From JBMDXB01 sp048594885 (GTDB lineage Bacteria > Acidobacteriota > Vicinamibacteria > Vicinamibacterales > 2-12-FULL-66-21): 64,000 nucleotides of DNA. Under the pieces are notes generated by a model that worked only from the letters and a program-made list of their open reading frames with translations, did not search any database and was not told the origin of the DNA. This document shows positions 52,866 through 61,010 of the stretch, one piece after another; position 1 is the stretch's first letter; each line of letters opens with the position of its first letter. The stretch is from contig JBMDXB010000112.1 of assembly GCA_048594885.1 (NCBI GenBank), positions 1 through 64,000 of the forward strand, written 5' to 3'. The translations under genes were made by a program, and so were the position numbers.

Positions 52866-53981
52866 TCAGGAGTCGACGGGGCGCAAAGTGAAGTCGCTGC
52901 CCGGGGCGCGTCGATGCCCGAGGAACCGGCGCACGCGCTCCAGCTCGGCGTCGAGGGCGTCCTTGAACGCGCGGTCGCGCCGCGCCGCGCGAGCCACGTA
53001 TCCGAATTCCGGCTGCAGCCCGCCCTCTACGACCGACAGGTTCGCCCAACCCATGACACGATCGCGCCAGAGCATCGGCAGCGCGTAGTAGCCGAACCTT
53101 CGTTTGGCGGCAGGCGTGTAGGCCTCGAAACGATACGGCCAGCCCCAGAGCAGCTCGAAGCGGCGGCGGTCCCACACGATCGGGTCGAACGGCGCCAGCA
53201 GCCGCACCGTGTCGTTCTGAGTCGCGGTCCGCGGACTCTCGCCGGCGGGCCAGTACCAGTCGATCGCGCCGGTCCGTTCGTGGGCGAGCCGCGTGCGCGC
53301 GCGGGCGAGCGCCCTTTTCACCAGCCCCCGCCATTGCGGCACCGCGTAGCGCAGCCGGCCAACGACGTACGACAGCGACGCCGCCGGCAGCGGCGCGTAC
53401 AAGTTGACGACGACGTCCACGAGGGCGTCGAGGCGCTCGCGCGGGGAGAGCACGTCGGCGATGGGGATGGCGTCGCGGAGCCCGTAGACGCGGATGCCGC
53501 GCTCGCGGCGCGTCACGCGCAGCCAGCCGCGGTAGTGCAGGTGCTCGAGCAGGTGGGTCGTGGCCGCCGACGATCCGCCCCAGTAGTTGGTGACCGTGCC
53601 GTGCGCGAAGTGCGCGTCAACCTCGCGCGGGTGGACCTCGCCGCGCTCGCGGACGAACGCGATGACCTTGTCGCGGGGCGTCCGCGGAGGGTCGGCGCGC
53701 CGCAGCTTCGCGCGCGGGTGCATGAGCGCGTGCACGCGCGCCGAGACGAAGCCGTAGTTGATGAGGACGTCTTCCTCGACGCCGAGCCTGGCGTATCGGC
53801 GTTCGAGGTCCCCGGCGCGATAGCCGCGGACGCGGTGCCGCAGCGTCAGGTCCTGCGCCCGCGCCGGCGCGCGGATCGGATCCGCCTGCACGAATCCGAG
53901 CCTCTCGATGGCGCGTTCGAGTGGCAGCGGGGTGAAGAGGCTGCGGCACACGGCGAATGTCCTGAGATCGTCGAGCCTCAC
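52866..53981 (-). CDS. YcaQ/AlkZ-like DNA glycosylase, HTH_42 family
   Basis: 371 residues resembling winged-helix crosslink-repair glycosylases. Near the N-terminus LGFVQADPIRAPARAQDLTLRHRVRGY carries the QxD version of the catalytic QxQ/QxD motif, followed by RYARLGVEEDVLINYGF and APFDPIVWDRRRFELLW. These excise bulky or crosslinked alkylated bases. GTG 53981 is chosen because family similarity starts at RLDDLRTFAVCRSLF; the frame stays open to 54173 but that extension is Arg/Pro-rich and unlike the family. Confidence 0.83.
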   Translation of the reverse strand: MRLDDLRTFAVCRSLFTPLPLERAIERLGFVQADPIRAPARAQDLTLRHRVRGYRAGDLERRYARLGVEEDVLINYGFVSARVHALMHPRAKLRRADPPRTPRDKVIAFVRERGEVHPREVDAHFAHGTVTNYWGGSSAATTHLLEHLHYRGWLRVTRRERGIRVYGLRDAIPIADVLSPRERLDALVDVVVNLYAPLPAASLSYVVGRLRYAVPQWRGLVKRALARARTRLAHERTGAIDWYWPAGESPRTATQNDTVRLLAPFDPIVWDRRRFELLWGWPYRFEAYTPAAKRRFGYYALPMLWRDRVMGWANLSVVEGGLQPEFGYVARAARRDRAFKDALDAELERVRRFLGHRRAPGSDFTLRPVDS

Positions 53982-54333
53982 GCGTCCATCGTCGGTCTTT
54001 CGCGTGCGTTCGCGCCAGTGTTTCTTGGCATCGAACAGCAGCGCCGGCGACGGGAACAGATCGGCGAGCGCGGCAGGCGACGCAAGGTCACTGGCCGGCG
54101 AGCCGCGCGGGCGTGACGTCCGGTGCGGCCGTCCGACGCCGGAATCCCGCCGCCGCGCCGGCTTCTCCGGCACACCGCCGCCGCCGGCGCGTGCGAGGCG
54201 GCCCGCCAGCCGCCTGAATCGCGCCCCTGATGCCCGTCTCCTGGCGCTCGGCCGTGGGCGCGTTGTTGCATCGCCGACATTCCGGGCGCATTCCTGCCGT
54301 CTTCATCCCGTGCTGTCCGTGGAGGTCGTCACC
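53982..54333. other. Interval between glycosylase and peroxidase starts
   Basis: About 350 bp with no convincing gene. The minus frame is open as an N-terminal extension of the glycosylase up to 54173, but without family similarity. The right end (54320-54333) supplies the GGAGG site of the peroxidase gene. Both divergent promoters must lie here; I could not pick clear -35/-10 pairs. Confidence 0.4.
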
Positions 54334-55329
54334 ATGTTTGCTCGGCTCGGCATCCTGCTGGTTTCGCTGCTGTCCGTGTCCGTGCTCGGGGTTTCCGCGC
54401 AACGTTCGGAGCCCATTCAACCCATCACGCCCGTCAAGATCGCCAACCCGGCGATGGCGGAGCTCGGAAAGAAGCTGTATTTCGACCCGAGGCTTTCGCG
54501 CTCCGGTTTCCTCTCGTGCAACTCGTGCCACAACCTGAGCATGGGCGGTTCCGACAACCTGACTTCCTCAATCGGGCACAAGTGGCAGAAAGGCCCGATC
54601 AACTCGCCGACGGTGCTCAACTCCGGCATGAACGTGGCGCAGTTCTGGGACGGCCGCGCGAAGGATCTGAAGGAGCAGGCGGGAGGCCCGATCGCCAATC
54701 CGGGCGAGATGGCCTTCTCGCACGAGCTCGCCATCAAGGTGCTCGCGTCGATTCCGGGCTACGTCGAGGAGTTTCGCCAGGTGTTCGGCACGCCGGCGAT
54801 CGACATCGAGAAGGTCACGACAGCGATTGCCGCCTTCGAGGAGACGCTCGTGACGCCGAACGCGCGGTTCGACAAGTGGCTCACCGGCGACGTCAAGGCG
54901 CTGTCCGACGGCGAGGCCGAGGGATATCGGCTCTTCAAGGCGAGCGGCTGCACGACGTGCCACAACGGTCCAGCGGCCGGCGGCCGATCGTTTCAGAAGA
55001 TGGGTCTCATCGAGCCGTATCGCACCGAGAATCCGGCGGAAGGACGGTTCGCGGTCACCAAGAAGGACGCGGATAGGTTCAACTTCAAGGTGCCGACGCT
55101 GCGGAACGTCGAGCTCACGTATCCGTACTTCCACGACGGCGCCGCCGCGACGCTGACGGAGGCCGTCGATGTCATGGGACGCGTGCAGCTTGGGAAGCGA
55201 TTCTCGCCGGGCGAGAACGAGAAGATCGTCGCGTTCCTGAAGACGTTGACCGGCGACCAGCCGTCGTTCCGGCTTCCGCAGCTGCCGCCGTCCTCTGACG
55301 CGACGCCGCGGCCGATCCCGTTCCAGTGA
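54334..55329 (+). CDS. Di-haem cytochrome c peroxidase (MauG/CcpA family)
   Basis: 331 residues exported by a Sec signal (ends near VLGVSAQ). Two c-type haem sites, CNSCH (62-66) and CTTCH (206-210), plus GELGKKLYFDPRLS-like start (MAELGKKLYFDPRLS), SPTVLNSGMNVAQFWDGRA and TLRNVELTYPYFHDGAA are typical of bacterial periplasmic peroxidases that reduce H2O2 with electrons from cytochromes. ATG has GGAGG 8 bases upstream. It is convergent with the haloperoxidase, stops 6 bp apart. Confidence 0.92.
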   Translation: MFARLGILLVSLLSVSVLGVSAQRSEPIQPITPVKIANPAMAELGKKLYFDPRLSRSGFLSCNSCHNLSMGGSDNLTSSIGHKWQKGPINSPTVLNSGMNVAQFWDGRAKDLKEQAGGPIANPGEMAFSHELAIKVLASIPGYVEEFRQVFGTPAIDIEKVTTAIAAFEETLVTPNARFDKWLTGDVKALSDGEAEGYRLFKASGCTTCHNGPAAGGRSFQKMGLIEPYRTENPAEGRFAVTKKDADRFNFKVPTLRNVELTYPYFHDGAAATLTEAVDVMGRVQLGKRFSPGENEKIVAFLKTLTGDQPSFRLPQLPPSSDATPRPIPFQ

Positions 55330-55335
55330 GGCGCG

Positions 55336-56733
55336 CTACCAGGGCGCGACGGATCCTTCGAAGTACCGTTGCGCCCTGGCCCACACCAGCTCGCCGACCC
55401 GGCGGCCGAGCGCACGGGCGGCGAGATCGCCGCTCTGGAAGTGGATCCCGCCGAGCCGGCGCGACAGCGCCGCTTCGTCGGCGGCATCAGAGAATGTCTT
55501 CCATGAAAGCGTGATGGGCGCAGCCGGCGTCAGGCCCGGCTCGATCGTCGAGCTCCCCGCCGCGAACGTGACCGAGAGGCCGAGCGCATCGCTGCCGGTG
55601 AACGACGCGAGGATCTCGGCGCTGGCCGCGCTGAACGTGCTGTGGCCGGAGAGATACTCGGCAAACGGCGGCGTCGGAATGTAACTGCGGAACTGGCTGC
55701 CGTCGATCAGCGTCGTGCCGAGGCCAGGGCCGGCCCACGCGCGCACCGGCTTCCCGGTGTAGAGGAAGCGGATGGCCGTAACCGGCCGCGCGAAGTCGAA
55801 GAACACCTTGCAGTCCCACACGGCCACGCTCGAGTCGAGGAGGGCGTTGCCCAGCGCGAAGAACATCTTCACATCCTCGTCGATGCCGTGCGCGTCGCGG
55901 CGCGACACGTCATGCGCGAACAGGTTCCAGTGCCCGGGCGGTGTCACCGACGCCGGGCCGTCGGCCCAGTACTCCGCGATCATCTTGGACCGATCGTCGA
56001 GCCTGGCGCTGAAGTGCAGGATCTGGTTCGCCTCCTGGATGTAGGTGCCGTGGGGGTAAAGCGGCGGCGGCTCGGGACGGATCTCGTCCCCAGACGCGAG
56101 CGCGAACGGCCGCACGAGCCCCCAGTGCGGCTGCGCGAACTGCTGCGCGCCGGCTGGCGTCGCGAGCGGCTGCCAGCGGTTCGGATCGTAGATGGCGGCG
56201 ACGGTGTTCACCGGCGCGTAGCCGGTGTAGTCGGAGTACGCGCCGGCGTACAGATCGCCGAGCTGGTTGGAGCCGTCGTGATGGCGGCTGTCGAGCACCG
56301 CCTGGCATGCGCGCAGTCCGACGACCCCTGCCGGACCTGGCGAGGCATAACCGAGCGACGACAGCAGCGAATCGAACAGCGGCGTCTGAGACGGGAACAG
56401 ATCGACGAGCGCGGCATGCGCAGCGAAGCTGATCGCCTCGGCCTTGTTCGCGTCCGTGTGCTGGCCGGCCGGCTGTCGCAGCGACTCGGGCCAGTCGACG
56501 CCGTCGGCAACGGAATCGTACGCCGCCCACGCGTCGTACAGGCACGTGTGCGTGATCGCGAGCGCGCGCGCCGTGAGCGTCGGCGCGAACCGCACGTTGC
56601 GCACCGCCTGCAGCAGCGCGTCGTTCCACTGTACGACGACAGTGTCGCCCGAAGCGCGCAGAGACGGTGGCTGGCCGAGCGGAACGCCGAACGCGAGGAC
56701 ACTGATGGTGAGGCAGACGTGAAGTAGGCGCAT
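55336..56733 (-). CDS. Vanadium-dependent haloperoxidase (PAP2 fold)
   Basis: 465 residues, signal peptide then a two-lobed helical PAP2-type protein. The vanadate/phosphate-site motifs are FFDFARPVTAIRF, PPFAEYLSGHSTFSAAS (SGHS box) and SRRLGGIHFQSGD (second His). It belongs to the secreted bacterial group common in soil Acidobacteriota and Bacteroidota. True halide oxidation versus phosphatase activity cannot be told from sequence. It would consume H2O2 like its peroxidase neighbour. ATG 56733 starts the signal peptide. Confidence 0.9.
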   Translation of the reverse strand: MRLLHVCLTISVLAFGVPLGQPPSLRASGDTVVVQWNDALLQAVRNVRFAPTLTARALAITHTCLYDAWAAYDSVADGVDWPESLRQPAGQHTDANKAEAISFAAHAALVDLFPSQTPLFDSLLSSLGYASPGPAGVVGLRACQAVLDSRHHDGSNQLGDLYAGAYSDYTGYAPVNTVAAIYDPNRWQPLATPAGAQQFAQPHWGLVRPFALASGDEIRPEPPPLYPHGTYIQEANQILHFSARLDDRSKMIAEYWADGPASVTPPGHWNLFAHDVSRRDAHGIDEDVKMFFALGNALLDSSVAVWDCKVFFDFARPVTAIRFLYTGKPVRAWAGPGLGTTLIDGSQFRSYIPTPPFAEYLSGHSTFSAASAEILASFTGSDALGLSVTFAAGSSTIEPGLTPAAPITLSWKTFSDAADEAALSRRLGGIHFQSGDLAARALGRRVGELVWARAQRYFEGSVAPW

Positions 56734-56842
56734 ACTCGTGACACCGGGCCGGACATCGCAGGGAGCGACCGTGTCCGACGGCCGCACATGGTAACCCAGG
56801 GCGGCAACCTGTCCCGTCGAGCTTGGGAGCGAGGCGCAGGGA

Positions 56843-57214
56843 ATGCTGACGGAGGCTCGGAACGTCTTCTTCGTTCTGATTGGCGTAACGGCGCTTGTCC
56901 TCAAGGGATACTACACGGGCCCCTGGCAGGACGCCGTTCACAGCTATGGCGGTAACGTCGCGGCCTCCTTCGCCGTCTACTTCCTCGCGTCGCGCCTGCG
57001 TTTTCACTCCAGGGCCAAGCGGTTGGTGACCGCGGCAATCGCGCTGGGCGGGGTGGAGCTGTTCGAGGCGACGAATGGCTTCGGAGTGATGACAAACGTG
57101 TACGATCCAGTTGACTTCGCGGCAAATGCGGTCGGTATTGGGCTCGCCTTGGCGATCGACACGCTCACGCCGGCGGATCGGCGGGCGTCAGCGCAGGATT
57201 CGACGGCCGCCTGA
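56843..57214 (+). CDS. Small VanZ-like membrane protein
   Basis: Product of 123 residues with three to four hydrophobic helices (VFFVLIGVTALVLKGY, NVAASFAVYFLAS, LVTAAIALGGVELFEA, FAANAVGIGLALAID). TNGFGVMTNVYDPVDFAANAVG is reminiscent of the short VanZ/DUF2809-type membrane proteins; the fit is loose. A purine-rich CAGGGA precedes ATG. Isolated, divergent from the haloperoxidase. After it, 57215-57331 shows nothing. Confidence 0.6.
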   Translation: MLTEARNVFFVLIGVTALVLKGYYTGPWQDAVHSYGGNVAASFAVYFLASRLRFHSRAKRLVTAAIALGGVELFEATNGFGVMTNVYDPVDFAANAVGIGLALAIDTLTPADRRASAQDSTAA

Positions 57215-57331
57215 CAAGCGGCTGCGGCCGACGGTGCGCCGGGGCATGCAGAGTGCGCCGTGAACGGCCGCGGAGGCGCCGCAGCCGACGGCGGCTGGTG
57301 GAATCCTGCCGCCACGGCCGAAACGCCGGCG

Positions 57332-58243
57332 TCAGGACGGCGGCGGCATGCGGAACGTCTGCCGCACGTACTCGATGTTGGCGCGCGTGTCGGCGACGAT
57401 GTCCTTCGACGGCGATCCGGTCTCGAGCACGTACCAGCCGCGATAGCCGATGTCGTAGAGTTCCTTCGACATCCGCGGCCAGTCGATGCGACCGCCGGGC
57501 CCGGACATCAGCATGTTCGCGTTCTTCACGTGCACCTGGTGGATGCGTCCGCCGAGCATCTTCGGCTCGGCGTAGCTGTCCTTCACCCGCGGCTGCGTGT
57601 TGTGCGGGTCGTAGTAGACGGCGACGTACTCCGATCCGATCGCGTCGAGCAGCCGGATGTTGTCCTCCGCCGAGAGCCAGTCCTCCAGCGAGACGACGAC
57701 GCCGTACTTCTCGGCGTAGCGGGCGATCTCCTTCATCATCGTGACGAACGTGTCGACCTGCGACTGGTTCGCCATGTCGATGTGGCTGTCGCCGAGAATC
57801 GGCAGCAGGATGTTGTTCGTCCCGAGGTTGTGCGCGATCTCGACCGCCTCGGCGAGCAGGACCGCGAACGCCGGGCTCGAGTGCATCGGCAGGCGCGCCT
57901 TCCCCGGATTGCCGATCGCCAGCGAGCAGATCTGCACGCCGTTGTCGAGCGCCGCGCGCTTGAACGCCTCCTGCGTCTTCACGTCGCGCAGCGTCGGCGT
58001 CTTGCCGTCGGTCGGATAGGTGACGCTGACCTGGATGCCGTCGAGGCCGATCTCGCGCGCGAGCGCGATCTTGGCGATATCGCCGCGCTGACCGAGATTC
58101 CAGTCCGTCATGCCGATGCGCAGCGGCACAGGGTCGACCGTCTCTTTCGTCTGCGCCGGCGCGCCGCTCTGCGCGCGGAGAGTGATTCCGGGAATCGCCG
58201 CCGACGCGGCGAGGGTCCTCTGCAGAAAGTCGCGTCGATTCAT
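57332..58243 (-). CDS. TAT-exported sugar phosphate isomerase/epimerase-like protein
   Basis: 303 residues with twin-arginine signal MNRRDFLQRTLAASAAIPGI. The xylose-isomerase-like barrel includes GLDGIQVSVTYP, VVSLEDWLSAED, AVYYDPHNTQ, HQVHVKN and GWYVLETGSPSKD (metal Glu/Asp/His). ATG 58243 is preferred (GGAG 6 bp upstream) over ATG 58255. It may work with the Gfo/Idh/MocA enzyme upstream on exported keto- or epi-sugars, a pairing frequent in this phylum; the nucleotidyltransferase pair lies between them. Confidence 0.87.
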   Translation of the reverse strand: MNRRDFLQRTLAASAAIPGITLRAQSGAPAQTKETVDPVPLRIGMTDWNLGQRGDIAKIALAREIGLDGIQVSVTYPTDGKTPTLRDVKTQEAFKRAALDNGVQICSLAIGNPGKARLPMHSSPAFAVLLAEAVEIAHNLGTNNILLPILGDSHIDMANQSQVDTFVTMMKEIARYAEKYGVVVSLEDWLSAEDNIRLLDAIGSEYVAVYYDPHNTQPRVKDSYAEPKMLGGRIHQVHVKNANMLMSGPGGRIDWPRMSKELYDIGYRGWYVLETGSPSKDIVADTRANIEYVRQTFRMPPPS

Positions 58244-58257
58244 TGGTATCTCCATCG

Positions 58258-58713
58258 TTATTCTTCCGCGCCGGGCTCGAGTGCATCGATGTCGGCGAGG
58301 TCCTTTGGACGCCCTGCCGCACGCTTGTTGCGCAGGAACGATCCACGACCAAGGAAATGCACCCGGTGGCTTCCCAGGGGACCCTCGACGCGATCCGACC
58401 ACGCCTCATTCCACTCGACTCCGGAAATGGCGGTCATCACGTGGATCTGCACGGGCGGCACGCCCATCTGCAGCATTCGGCGAGGGTCCACGATCGTCTC
58501 GGGTTTCAACTCGCTGACAGGAAAGCCGAACTCGTCGAGCGCGGCAAGGAGAAGCGCGGCGTTGCCGGCCGTCGGACGAATCAGGATATCGAGATCGCCC
58601 GTGAAGCGTGGAGCACCGTGGAACGCAAGGGCGTAGGCGCCGACGACGACGAATTCAACGCCATGGGCAATCAAGGACGCGATGAACTCGTCGAAGTCGG
58701 GCGCCAGATCCAT
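58258..58713 (-). CDS. Nucleotidyltransferase-fold protein (AbiEii/DUF6036-like)
   Basis: Product of 151 residues with GVEFVVVGAYALAFHGAPRFTGDLDILIRP, the Pol-beta-type nucleotidyltransferase start (G-A/G then TxDLDI, two Asp metal ligands). Mid-protein QIHVMTAISGVEW and the end FLRNKRAAGRPKDLADIDAL fit the stand-alone DUF6036/AbiEii-like group. ATG 58713 is used. It overlaps the small upstream gene, with which it is commonly paired. Such pairs are proposed toxin-antitoxin or abortive-infection modules; function here untested. Confidence 0.8.
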   Translation of the reverse strand: MDLAPDFDEFIASLIAHGVEFVVVGAYALAFHGAPRFTGDLDILIRPTAGNAALLLAALDEFGFPVSELKPETIVDPRRMLQMGVPPVQIHVMTAISGVEWNEAWSDRVEGPLGSHRVHFLGRGSFLRNKRAAGRPKDLADIDALEPGAEE

Positions 58714-58852
58714 CCACTTGCCTCCGCAGGTGTTCGACAGCAGCGAGCCGTTCTTCCGGAGAGCGCGATAGCCAATAGCGCAGCGCCGGCCGCGTCCGCT
58801 CTTCGTCGGCAAACGAGATCAGGCGCACGGTTCGCTGCAGTTCTGGTGGCAT
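58655..58852 (-). CDS. Small partner of the nucleotidyltransferase
   Basis: Product of 65 residues. RPALRYWLSRSPEERLAAVEHLRRQ is the helical word of the short proteins that precede DUF6036-type nucleotidyltransferases. Its 3' end overlaps the nucleotidyltransferase by 59 bp, longer than usual. The last ~15 residues (VHRVLDCPWR) may be a slightly altered ending. It probably binds its partner; no catalytic residues. Confidence 0.6.
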   Translation of the reverse strand: MPPELQRTVRLISFADEERTRPALRYWLSRSPEERLAAVEHLRRQVDGSGARLRRVHRVLDCPWR

Positions 58853-58864
58853 CTCGTGCCTCGA

Positions 58865-60304
58865 TTACGTCGTTTTCAGGATGCCGTCCCACCCCTTGCG
58901 ATACTCGCGCCGGATCAACGCTGCCGCCGCCGGCGCGTTGCGCACGCGCATGCCCTTGTAGTCCCACTCGATCTTCTTCCCGAGGCGATACGCGACGTTG
59001 CCGAGATGGTTCGCCTCCGTCGTCCAGCCGGAGTACTGGAAGTTCGAGCCGGGCACCGGACCGCTGCCCTTCGCGTAGTTGACCCACTCGACCCAGTGGC
59101 CCGGCGATCGCGGCAGCGTCTCGGGCGGCATCTGGAAGTCCTTGAACTTCTCCTCCGGCAGCAGCTTGCCGTTGCCGAGCAGCATGCCCTTGTCGCCGAT
59201 GAAGACCTGCGAGCGGCCGCCCCACTCCTTCGTCCAGCCCGGAGGCTTGACGTCGCCCTGATACCAGAACAGCTTCACGGGCGGCGCTCCCGAGGGAGAC
59301 GCCGGGAACTCATAGACGACGCGCATCGTCGCCGGCGCGAGCTCCTTGTGCGCGACGGGGACGTTTGGCGACATCGCCTCGATCGTCAGCGGCTGACGGA
59401 TGTCGAGCACCGTGTACGGCACGTCGTTGTCGTGGCTGCCGAGATCGCTCATCGTGCCGCTGCCGAAGTCCCACCAGCGGTACCAGCGCGGCCCGGGGAA
59501 GTAGGTCTCGTGATACGGGCGCGCCGGCGCGGGGCCGAGCCACAGATCGAAAGCCAGCGTCTCTGGCACCGGCATCTCCTCTTTGAAGCGATCGACGATC
59601 TGGATGCCCTTGTAGAAGCCGTGCGGCTTGTCGAACTTCTCCGCTGAGGCCGCGTCCTGCAGTCCCCACGCGCGCTCCGCCCAGACGTGGACTTCGCGCA
59701 CCGGGCCAATCACGCCGGTATTGAGGATCTCCTTGATGCGGCGCCGCATCGGCGACGCATGCCCCTGGTTGCCCATCTGCGTCGAGAGCTTCGGATGCTT
59801 CGCCGCGAGCTCGCGAATCAGTCGCGCCTCCCAGATGTTGTGGGTGAGCGGCTTCTCGCAGTAGACGTGCTTGCCGTTCCTGATCGCGAGATACGTGGCG
59901 ATCGCATGCGTCGCCTCGGCGGTCGAGACCACGACGGCGTCGAAGTCCTTGGGATTGTCGAAGACCCGCCGGAGATCCCGCGTCGTCCTCGCCTTCGGGA
60001 ACCGCTGCAGCGCCGCGTCGATCGCGAGCTGGTTTACGTCGCACAGGACGGTGACGTTCTCGTCCGGGTGCGGACCGGCGTTCGGATCGGCGTCCGGCTT
60101 CGGCGGCCGCGCGGGATTGATCGTCAACTGGTTGATGTTGGCGAGACCGCGCCCGCCGCAGCCGAGAAACGCGATGTTCAGCTTGTCATTGAGATTGCGG
60201 CCGCGCAGGAATGCCGGCGCACCCGCAACGATGCCGGCGGCCGTGACGCCCCCAACGAACTGGCGGCGTGTCAGCCCGCGTCCGTTCTTCGTCGCGTGCT
60301 TCAT
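58865..60304 (-). CDS. TAT-exported Gfo/Idh/MocA family oxidoreductase
   Basis: 479 residues. Twin-arginine signal LTRRQFVGGVTAAGIVAGAP; NAD(P)-binding Rossmann start LNIAFLGCGGRGLANIN; EKPLTHNIWEARLIREL (EKP motif); GSHDNDVPYTVLDIR (catalytic-region His/Asp). AGGAG lies 8 bp before ATG 60304. It oxidises or reduces a sugar or inositol-like compound with a tightly bound nicotinamide cofactor, probably exported already folded. It lies upstream of the TAT isomerase on the same strand. Confidence 0.92.
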   Translation of the reverse strand: MKHATKNGRGLTRRQFVGGVTAAGIVAGAPAFLRGRNLNDKLNIAFLGCGGRGLANINQLTINPARPPKPDADPNAGPHPDENVTVLCDVNQLAIDAALQRFPKARTTRDLRRVFDNPKDFDAVVVSTAEATHAIATYLAIRNGKHVYCEKPLTHNIWEARLIRELAAKHPKLSTQMGNQGHASPMRRRIKEILNTGVIGPVREVHVWAERAWGLQDAASAEKFDKPHGFYKGIQIVDRFKEEMPVPETLAFDLWLGPAPARPYHETYFPGPRWYRWWDFGSGTMSDLGSHDNDVPYTVLDIRQPLTIEAMSPNVPVAHKELAPATMRVVYEFPASPSGAPPVKLFWYQGDVKPPGWTKEWGGRSQVFIGDKGMLLGNGKLLPEEKFKDFQMPPETLPRSPGHWVEWVNYAKGSGPVPGSNFQYSGWTTEANHLGNVAYRLGKKIEWDYKGMRVRNAPAAAALIRREYRKGWDGILKTT

Positions 60305-60329
60305 GGGAGTGCTCCTTGATGAGCGTATC

Positions 60330-61010
60330 TTACAGGGTGGCGGACGGTACGTCACCGCTGGCAGCCGTCAGCCGCTCGGCAATCCGGGCGAGGTCGGCCA
60401 CTGACTGGGCGCCCAGCTTCTCCATCACACGGGCGCGATGCGCCTTGATGGTCCGTTCCGTCGTTCCCAGCTCGAAGGCGGCCTGCTTGTTGAGCAAGCC
60501 TCGGGCGATGAGCTCGAAGACCTGGCGCTCGCGCGGCGTCAGACGCTCGTACCGGCTGCGCAAGTCGCGCAGAACGCGCCGCTCCGCTCGCGCGCTGGCG
60601 TCGAGCGCAATGGCGCGCTTCACCGCTTCCACCAACTCCTCGCCCGAGACAGGTTTGGTCAGGAAATCGACCGCCCCCCGTTTCATCGCCCGGACGGAAC
60701 TGTGCACATCGCCGTGACCGGTGAGAAAGACCACGGGCAGCGGCTCGGCTGTCCGGGCCACCGCGTCCTGCAGATCGAGGCCGCTCTGACCTTCGAGCCG
60801 GAGGTCGACGACGGCGCACCCCGGGAAGTCCGACGTGCGTGCCAGGAATTCCTCGGCGGAACTGAACGCCTCGACGTCGAAGCCTTCCGCCTCGAGCCGC
60901 CGCGAGACGGCCCTCAAGAAGGACGCGTCATCGTCGACCACGTGAACGACCGGCCCGCGGGGGTGCGCGAGTCGATGGCTCGCCGACGGTTCATGCGTGA
61001 CCCGCTTCAT
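60330..61010 (-). CDS. FixJ/NarL-type response regulator
   Basis: 226 residues: receiver domain with VVHVVDDDASFLRAV (acidic pocket), phospho-acceptor Asp69 in CAVVDLRLEG, LTGHGD and FLTKPV (Lys). A LuxR-type HTH follows (LTPRERQVFELIARGLLNKQAAFELGTTERTIKAHRARVMEKL). It has an ATGA overlap with the upstream kinase, so the two form a cognate pair. Targets unknown. Confidence 0.94.
   Translation of the reverse strand: MKRVTHEPSASHRLAHPRGPVVHVVDDDASFLRAVSRRLEAEGFDVEAFSSAEEFLARTSDFPGCAVVDLRLEGQSGLDLQDAVARTAEPLPVVFLTGHGDVHSSVRAMKRGAVDFLTKPVSGEELVEAVKRAIALDASARAERRVLRDLRSRYERLTPRERQVFELIARGLLNKQAAFELGTTERTIKAHRARVMEKLGAQSVADLARIAERLTAASGDVPSATL

Noticed and set aside
53982..54173. 64-residue N-terminal extension of the YcaQ-like glycosylase
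   Set aside because: The frame is open, but the extension is Arg/Pro-rich and family similarity starts exactly at GTG 53981.
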